Shown in pieces: positions 6,679 to 10,470 of a DNA stretch of 10,470 nucleotides (position 1 is the first letter of the stretch; each line of letters starts with the position of its first letter). A model generated the notes under the pieces. That model saw only the letters and a list, made by a program, of their open reading frames with translations, made no database searches and was not told the DNA's origin. A program made the position numbers and the translations under genes. This stretch comes from Candidatus Atribacter alterifermentans (GTDB lineage Bacteria; Atribacterota; Atribacteria; Atribacterales; Atribacteraceae), in NCBI GenBank assembly GCA_012517635.1, contig JAAYUP010000003.1:1-10470 (forward strand). The letters are read 5' to 3'.

Positions 6679-7602
6679 ATGAGGAAAAAACTATTTCTAT
6701 TCGTAATTATGAGCCTTTTTATTTGTGTTTTGGTTGGAAATGTAGCATTCGGTGAAGAAGAGAAAATTTCTATCGCCTACATTGGAGCCTCAACAGACCT
6801 GCCTTTTTGGATTACGTTAAGAAACGAAGCCCGCAATCGAGCTAACGAACTGGGGGTGGAGTTTATTGACCTCACCCCTCCCAACATGGACGCTCAAGCT
6901 CAAAAGAATTCTTTTGACAATGCCATTCAAATGGGAGTCAACGGAATTATTATCGGTGCCGCTGACAGCAGAGCATTCGACGATTCGCTGGATAAAGCAA
7001 GTGAAGTTGGAATTCCGGTGATCGCCGTTGATACCGGCATCGACCATCCTCATATTGCCTCGCTGGTGCAAACTGATAACCTTTCCTCGGCCAAAATTGC
7101 TGGTCAGTATATTCTCGACCACATGACTCGGCCTGGAAAAGTATTAATCGTGGGCGGCGTTTTGGGGCATCAAACTGGTGATGCTCGTAAAAATGGCGTA
7201 ACTGAAGTCCTTGAAGCTGCTGGAGTCGAAGTGATTTTCCGAGCTGCCGATTGGCTTCCGGAAAAAGCTTATGAAATTGCTCAAAATGAATTAGCCGCTA
7301 ATCCAGAGGTAACAGCGGTTTTTTCTGCCTGGGACCCGGGAGCTATGTCGGTAAAATCTGTAGTAGCCGAAAGAGGGCTGATTGGAAAGATTATCATTGT
7401 TGGCTTTGATGGCGACCCAGCCAACCTAAAAGCTATTAAAGAAGGAGAAATCCTGGCAACCATCAAACAAGACAACGTGAAAATGGGACAGGATTCCGTC
7501 TCGCTCTTAGTTGATATCATCAATGGAAAAGAAGTTCCAAAATATATACCGATCGATGGTTTTATCATCGATCAAAGCAATGTGGATGAATTTCTTCAAT
7601 AG
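6679..7602 (+). CDS. Secreted sugar-binding protein of the ribose-binding (RbsB-like, periplasmic-binding 4) family
   Basis: This 307-residue protein begins with a signal peptide: MRKK, a hydrophobic core to about residue 20, and likely cleavage after NVAFG (25). No lipobox cysteine is evident, so it is probably soluble. The mature part has the two-lobe type I binding-protein pattern: SIAYIGASTDLPFW (31-44), with Phe43/Trp44 placed to stack on a sugar ring; AVDTG (116-120, Asp118); GHQTGDARKNG (163-173, Arg170); SAWDPG (216-221); VGFDGDP (241-247, Asp244); and IKQD (262-265, Gln264). These match positions that bind pyranose or furanose hydroxyls in ribose-binding-type proteins. It is the last gene of the second importer operon, with a strong ribosome binding site and a terminator 15 nt downstream. 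The ligand may be a pentose, hexose or polyol; the sequence alone does not decide. Confidence 0.93.
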   Translation: MRKKLFLFVIMSLFICVLVGNVAFGEEEKISIAYIGASTDLPFWITLRNEARNRANELGVEFIDLTPPNMDAQAQKNSFDNAIQMGVNGIIIGAADSRAFDDSLDKASEVGIPVIAVDTGIDHPHIASLVQTDNLSSAKIAGQYILDHMTRPGKVLIVGGVLGHQTGDARKNGVTEVLEAAGVEVIFRAADWLPEKAYEIAQNELAANPEVTAVFSAWDPGAMSVKSVVAERGLIGKIIIVGFDGDPANLKAIKEGEILATIKQDNVKMGQDSVSLLVDIINGKEVPKYIPIDGFIIDQSNVDEFLQ

Positions 7603-7616
7603 GTATACAACTCTTT

Positions 7617-7662
7617 AACCGATGTCTGGTTGATTTTTAAATAACCAGACATCGGTTTTTTT
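7617..7662 (+). terminator. Intrinsic terminator ending the second importer operon
   Basis: A perfect 15-bp stem pairs 7617-7631 (AACCGATGTCTGGTT) with 7643-7657, around an 11-nt A/T loop, and a T run continues to 7662. On the + strand it is a textbook terminator. Read from the - strand there is no T tract after the hairpin, so it is probably not an efficient terminator for the converging genes, whose last stop codon (7661-7663) touches it. Confidence 0.92.
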
Positions 7663-8389
7663 ATTGTTTCATTCTCCATTTAAAAGCAATTATTCCAAGA
7701 ATAATTGAAATCAATGCATAGCCGAATACCCAGTAAAATTCCATTGAGATATCGCTCCAAAAAGAACCTTTTAAAATAGCTCTCGAGCCATCGATAGCAT
7801 GGGCAAAGGGTAAAGCGTATCCAATAGTTTTAAATATCCCACCAACCATTTTCAAATCCATCCAGGCTCCGCTAAAGAGAGATATTATAACCATAAGGAT
7901 TGATCCACCCATGGCAACTTGATTTTCGGTACCGAGTGACCCTAATATCATTCCAATTCCGATACAGGCTATCGCTACCAGAAGAAGAAACAGTAAAACT
8001 AAAAAAACCTGCCAGCTTATAGCCATTCCCAGTATCGTTCCAACAAGGAAACAAACGATACTCTGGAGAAGAGACAAAGGGAAAAATGCTAATAGGTAAG
8101 CTAAAATAAAATCAGATGATTTTAGAGGTGACATGAGAAGTCTAGTCAAAAAAGCGGTTTGTCGGTCTCTGGATATAAGTGAAGCTGAAAACATAATCAA
8201 GAACCCAAAGCTAAAAACCGCTACTGCAGGGACCAGCATCAAGGGAGAAAAGATTTCAACTGGTGCTTTTTTCCCGATTGATGTGAAGAGTAAAAGCAAT
8301 ACAACGGGCATGGCCGTTCCAAAGACCATGGGAATCGGATCACGATATATTTCTCTGAGGTTTCGACTGGTTAAAGGGAGAAACTTCAT
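7661..8389 (-). CDS. ABC-2-type transporter permease
   Basis: The 242-residue protein is an ABC-2 (DrrB/NodJ-like) permease, the membrane half of an exporter-type ABC system. It starts with a polar amphipathic stretch (LTSRNLREIYRDP, 7-19), typical just before the first span. Hydrophobic segments follow near 23-38, 52-70, 95-118, 128-150, 160-177 and 222-236, about six spans. The cytoplasmic stretch RDRQTAFLTRLLMSPLKSSD (74-93) and the ALPFAHAIDGSRAIL region (192-206) are characteristic. It is somewhat shorter than many ABC-2 permeases, and the large extracellular loop between the first spans is nearly absent, but it looks intact. The start overlaps the ATPase stop as TAATG, with GAGGAG about 8 nt upstream, so translation is coupled. 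Exported substrate unknown: drug, lipid or peptide are all possible. Confidence 0.9.
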   Translation of the reverse strand: MKFLPLTSRNLREIYRDPIPMVFGTAMPVVLLLLFTSIGKKAPVEIFSPLMLVPAVAVFSFGFLIMFSASLISRDRQTAFLTRLLMSPLKSSDFILAYLLAFFPLSLLQSIVCFLVGTILGMAISWQVFLVLLFLLLVAIACIGIGMILGSLGTENQVAMGGSILMVIISLFSGAWMDLKMVGGIFKTIGYALPFAHAIDGSRAILKGSFWSDISMEFYWVFGYALISIILGIIAFKWRMKQ

Positions 8390-9354
8390 TAGTTTTTCTC
8401 CTCGGCAGTCAATTTGAGAAAGACATCATCCAAAGAAGGTTCTTTCATGGAGAGCCACTTTATCTTTGCCCCTTCACCTCTCATTAAATCAACGATGCTC
8501 TCAAAATCCAGGTCTTTTGCTTGTATTATAATTTGGTTATCTGATTTCCTCACGTCCGGATATTTCTCCTTCAAGGTATTGATTATTTTGTCAGTTATCC
8601 CCGAAGCTTTAATCATCATGGTTTGTTTTCCAGAATAGGACTCTTTTAAAAAGGCTGGAGAGCCTTGGGCAACAATCTTCCCCTGATGAATGATGGCAAT
8701 ATGATCAGCCAGCGCGTCTGCTTCTTCTAAATAATGGGTAGTAAGGAATATAGTCGTATTACCCTTGAGCTTTTCGATTTGAATCCATACGGCCTTTCTT
8801 GCCTGAGGATCCAGCCCCAAGGTTGGTTCATCAAGAAACAAAACCTGGGGATTGGTGATTAATGCCATGGCAAGGTTTAATCGACGCTGCATACCACCCG
8901 ATAGTTTTTTTGCTAACTCTTTGGTTCTGCTACTTAAACCGAATAATTCGATAAGTTCCTGAGCTTTGGTTTTGGTTTCATGCTTATTGATTCCGTAGAC
9001 TCCACCCATCAGTAAAAGATTTTCCATAATAGTTAAATTTCTGGCAACAGCCGTTTCCTGTGGTGAAATATTAATTATTTGTTTGACGCTTAATTGTTCT
9101 TTTTCAATATCATATCCCATAATAACTGCTTCACCAGCAGTCGGTTTGAGCAAACAACAAAGCATCTTAATGGTGGTTGTTTTACCAGCACCATTAGGTC
9201 CTAAGAGGGCAAATATCTCCCCTCTTTGAATAGCTAAATTAATTGAATTCACTGCTGTTCTATTCCCGAATTTTTTGGTGAGATTAAAGGTCTGAATAGC
9301 GTTATTATTGTTTAAGTTGAAAAAATTTTTCTTATTTTCAAAATCAGGCTTCAT
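8389..9354 (-). CDS. ABC-2-type transporter ATP-binding protein (CcmA/DrrA-like)
   Basis: From the ATG at 9354 the product is a 321-residue single-domain ATPase of the exporter class. It shows Walker A GPNGAGKTT (52-60), Q-loop Gln99, signature LSGGMQ (151-156), Walker B VLFLDEP (171-177), D-loop LGLD (179-182) and switch His207. A C-terminal extension of about 100 residues ends in EPSLDDVFLKLT (305-316), typical of the DrrA/CcmA group. A longer reading from TTG at 9393 adds 13 residues. A TTG at 9360 sits 7 nt after AAAGGA and is a real alternative start, whereas the ATG is 13 nt from that site; the domain begins near residue 20 in all cases. An Asn-rich linker (NLNNNN, 13-18) precedes the domain. 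It pairs with the permease at 7661-8389 and follows the damaged AbrB-like gene. Confidence 0.93.
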   Translation of the reverse strand: MKPDFENKKNFFNLNNNNAIQTFNLTKKFGNRTAVNSINLAIQRGEIFALLGPNGAGKTTTIKMLCCLLKPTAGEAVIMGYDIEKEQLSVKQIINISPQETAVARNLTIMENLLLMGGVYGINKHETKTKAQELIELFGLSSRTKELAKKLSGGMQRRLNLAMALITNPQVLFLDEPTLGLDPQARKAVWIQIEKLKGNTTIFLTTHYLEEADALADHIAIIHQGKIVAQGSPAFLKESYSGKQTMMIKASGITDKIINTLKEKYPDVRKSDNQIIIQAKDLDFESIVDLMRGEGAKIKWLSMKEPSLDDVFLKLTAEEKN

Positions 9355-9430
9355 ATTCAATACCCAATCCTTTAAAAAATTATCAACGTACAAAAATACA
9401 TCACATGATTGGTTGCTTTATATCCTATTT

Positions 9431-9651
9431 TTACTCTTTCTTTCTAGAATTTTCCACTGCTCCCCCAATTTCATGTAAGAAATCCATAGCTCCATTCATA
9501 ATTTTTTGAATGATATCAATAGTTGTAATCCATAAGCCTCCCTCTAAATCTCCAAAAACCAATAATTTATCTCCAGTTTTAATCCCAAAATCTTTTCGTG
9601 CATGGAGGTTTATAGCTATCTTTTTTTATTTAAAGTGATAGATATATTTTT
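9431..9651 (-). pseudogene. Frame-disrupted AbrB/MazE/SpoVT-type DNA-binding protein
   Basis: On the - strand a frame ending in TAA at 9431-9433 encodes 64 residues containing INLHARKDFGIKTGDKLLVF, followed by an acidic/Gly turn and a helical tail. This closely resembles the swapped-hairpin AbrB motif (xIPxxARKxFGIKPGDKLLV-GD). It has no start codon: TAA lies two codons upstream of its first Ile (9626-9628). In another frame immediately upstream (9619-9651) are KNISITLNKKR, matching the preceding beta strand of the motif. The two frames meet at seven A (9621-9627 on the + strand as T); one extra A would join them as ITLNKKKIAINLHARKDFG. Further upstream a TAG (9652-9654) and short frames prevent recovery of a start. 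Such small regulators often head ABC-2 ATPase/permease operons, as here (77 nt before the ATPase). It may be a decayed gene, a sequencing error in the homopolymer, or slippage-dependent. Confidence 0.72.
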
Positions 9652-9701
9652 CTATATCTTATTTTCTATTCATTCTCTGGTACTTATCTTCTTTTTATTA
9701 A

Positions 9702-9707
9702 ATTATA
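9702..9707 (-). promoter_or_regulatory. Possible -10 element for the AbrB-like/ABC-2 operon
   Basis: TATAAT on the - strand lies about 50 nt upstream of the first recognisable AbrB codons. The region 17 nt further upstream is only T-rich (TTTTTA), without a good -35. Because the area is very A/T-rich, this may be chance. Confidence 0.25.
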
Positions 9708-9895
9708 AATAAATCTGTTTCCAATAAAAACAATAATAATAAAAAAGTTGGTTATCCTGAAGATTCGTATTTTAAATCCGTGAATTTCTAATTTTAAAAA
9801 TTTTTCTCTTCTTTCTCAAACGCATCTTTTTCCATGGTTAAAGAAGGTTTAATATTTGGAATTTTTATCCTCATCTTCTCTCATTTCTCTTTTTT

Positions 9896-9943
9896 TCTCC
9901 CTCCTGGTGGGAGAGGATGAAGTTGAGGGGGAAGACCACTTCC
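9896..9943. repeat. GC-rich patch with two small inverted repeats
   Basis: TCTCCC (9896-9901) pairs with GGGAGA (9909-9914) across 7 nt, and GGAAG (9930-9934) pairs with CTTCC (9939-9943) across 4 nt. The composition contrasts with the flanking A/T-rich sequence and resembles short dispersed intergenic palindromes of many genomes. Only one copy is in this window, so repeat status is inferred. Confidence 0.35.
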
Positions 9944-10001
9944 TAAAAAACTTTAAGGAAAGGCTGAAGGATTTATCATTTTTTCTCAATTTGAAATATA
10001 T

Positions 10002-10007
10002 TATAAT
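10002..10007 (+). promoter_or_regulatory. Possible -10 element for the right-edge gene
   Basis: A perfect TATAAT lies 118 nt upstream of the ATG at 10125, implying a leader of roughly 110 nt. No good -35 is seen at the right spacing (the sequence there is a T run), so this is tentative. Confidence 0.35.
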
Positions 10008-10113
10008 CAACAACAGGAAGTATCCTTATGAATGATGTTTTTGTTCTCATAGGAATTAATATGGAAACCGATATCAGTGGTTTCCCACCTTTGAAACAAC
10101 CATCTCTTAGAAA

Positions 10114-10119
10114 GGGAGG
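10114..10119 (+). promoter_or_regulatory. Ribosome binding site defining the right-edge gene
   Basis: GGGAGG, within AAAGGGAGG, lies 5 nt before the ATG at 10125. It selects this frame over the overlapping frame that opens at 10028. Confidence 0.75.
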
Positions 10120-10124
10120 CGTTT

Positions 10125-10470
10125 ATGAAGGCTCTTTGCACTGTCATTTTAATTCTGGTAATTTTAGTTGCACTATTCTTAGTTGGAATTCACGTCAAAC
10201 CTCGACCTTTTCCCCCCTTCCCACGATCTGCTACATCAATCCTAAATACAATCCCCTTACCAGACGGTTTACCAGAACCGGTAGAACGTTTTTACCAATT
10301 AATATATGGAGAAAATATTCCGGTTATTAAATCAGCAGTTGTCAGCGGTCGATTACGCCTCCGTTTTATGGGTATAACCTTTCCCGGACGATTCCGCTTT
10401 GTCCATGAAACCGGAAAAGGATATCGTCACTATATTGAAACAACTCTCCTTGGCTTTCCCATTATGAAAG
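10125..10470 (+). CDS. Membrane-anchored protein of unknown function, 5' part only (possibly DUF6544-like)
   Basis: An ATG with a strong ribosome binding site opens a frame that stays open for 115 codons to the window edge; the 3' end is missing. The product begins MKALC and has one hydrophobic segment (about residues 5-22, rich in V, I and L), either an uncleaved anchor or a signal peptide. A Pro/Arg-rich linker (KPRPFPPFPRS) follows. The next part reads LPDGLPEPVERFYQLIYGE, then VVSGRLRLRFMGITFPGRFR and HETGKGYRHYIETTLLGFPI. The LPEPVERF-type opening and the following beta-rich G-R-L-R-L pattern resemble an uncharacterised DUF6544-like group, recalled from memory and not searched. It is expected to face the outside of the membrane. 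No biochemical role can be given, and no link to the transporters is evident. Confidence 0.75.
   Translation, partial: MKALCTVILILVILVALFLVGIHVKPRPFPPFPRSATSILNTIPLPDGLPEPVERFYQLIYGENIPVIKSAVVSGRLRLRFMGITFPGRFRFVHETGKGYRHYIETTLLGFPIMK

Larger units (their letters stand above)
9652..10124. other. Intergenic region without a convincing gene
   Basis: About 470 nt between the divergent AbrB-like remnant and the right-edge gene hold no frame with recognisable protein features. It is mostly A/T with one G/C-rich, C/T-to-G/A patch at 9896-9945, plus a perfect TATAAT at 10002-10007. A frame opening at 10028 (GGAAG 8 nt upstream) runs into the 10125 gene in another frame and has no protein-like composition, so I do not call it. 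Confidence 0.6.

Noticed and set aside
7617..7662. The 7617-7662 hairpin as a bidirectional terminator.
   Set aside because: Read on the - strand the hairpin is followed by an A/G-rich sequence, not a T run, so only + strand termination is supported.
8133..8417. 94-codon + strand frame opposite the ABC-2 permease.
   Set aside because: Shadow of the complete ABC-2 permease, which has membrane spans, a good ribosome binding site and TAATG coupling to its ATPase.
10028..10330. 100-codon + strand frame with a fair ribosome binding site (GGAAG).
   Set aside because: Most of it overlaps the 10125 gene in a different frame, where it is rich in Ser, Thr, Cys and Arg with no domain pattern. The 10125 frame has the better ribosome binding site, a membrane segment and protein-like sequence. 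A short leader peptide from 10028 is not excluded.
1..10470. CRISPR array, tRNA, rRNA, insertion sequence, phage or toxin-antitoxin module.
   Set aside because: No regularly spaced repeats, tRNA-like cloverleaf, transposase or recombinase motifs were seen on either strand. The AbrB/MazE-like remnant has no toxin gene beside it, so an antitoxin role is not supported.

Overview
The window is an AT-rich bacterial region made almost entirely of ABC-transporter genes. It holds one complete CUT2 (ribose/xylose-type) sugar importer and most of a second, with a sugar isomerase/epimerase-like gene between them. Downstream, on the opposite strand, lies a two-gene ABC exporter-type cassette with a damaged AbrB-like gene in front of it. 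The start of an unrelated membrane-anchored gene sits at the right edge. Short intergenic spacers, clear Shine-Dalgarno sites and several RbsA/RbsC-type genes suit a saccharolytic anaerobe of the kind seen in Atribacterota, Thermotogota or clostridial Firmicutes. That placement is inference only; no rRNA or taxonomic marker is present.

Layout. (1) Positions 1-119 are the last codons of a probable substrate-binding protein, followed by a strong intrinsic terminator (129-168). (2) 183-3623 is a tight + strand run: duplicated-domain sugar ATPase, RbsC-type permease (17-nt overlap) and TIM-barrel isomerase/epimerase (14-nt gap). The terminator between binding protein and ATPase suggests that the transporter core is made at a lower level by read-through. 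(3) 3624-3861 is a control region with a TTGACA promoter and two LacI-family-like operators sharing the core AATCGGTT exactly 100 bp apart. It drives the second importer: ATPase (start corrected to 3862), permease (5624) and a secreted ribose-type binding protein (6679), closed by a terminator at 7617-7662. Gene order here (ATPase, permease, binding protein) is the reverse of that in the first importer. (4) On the - strand, 9354-7661 encodes an ABC-2-type exporter, ATPase then permease, with stop and start overlapping as TAATG. Just upstream on the same strand (9651-9431) is an AbrB/MazE/SpoVT-like reading frame split at a run of seven A, which looks like a frame-disrupted regulator gene. (5) 9652-10124 has no convincing gene; it holds a GC-rich patch with small inverted repeats and a possible promoter. 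(6) 10125 to the end is a 5' partial gene with a good ribosome binding site and an N-terminal membrane segment.

How the parts work together: each binding protein should capture a monosaccharide-like ligand outside the membrane, the RbsC-type permease (as a dimer) conducts it, and the double-domain ATPase drives uptake. The TIM-barrel enzyme probably isomerises or epimerises the imported sugar or a derivative. The substrate cannot be named from the sequence. I see no clearly novel system. The items most worth checking are the split AbrB gene, the paired operators, the structured gap inside the second importer operon, and the canonical P-loop in the normally degenerate second domain of the 3862-5388 ATPase.
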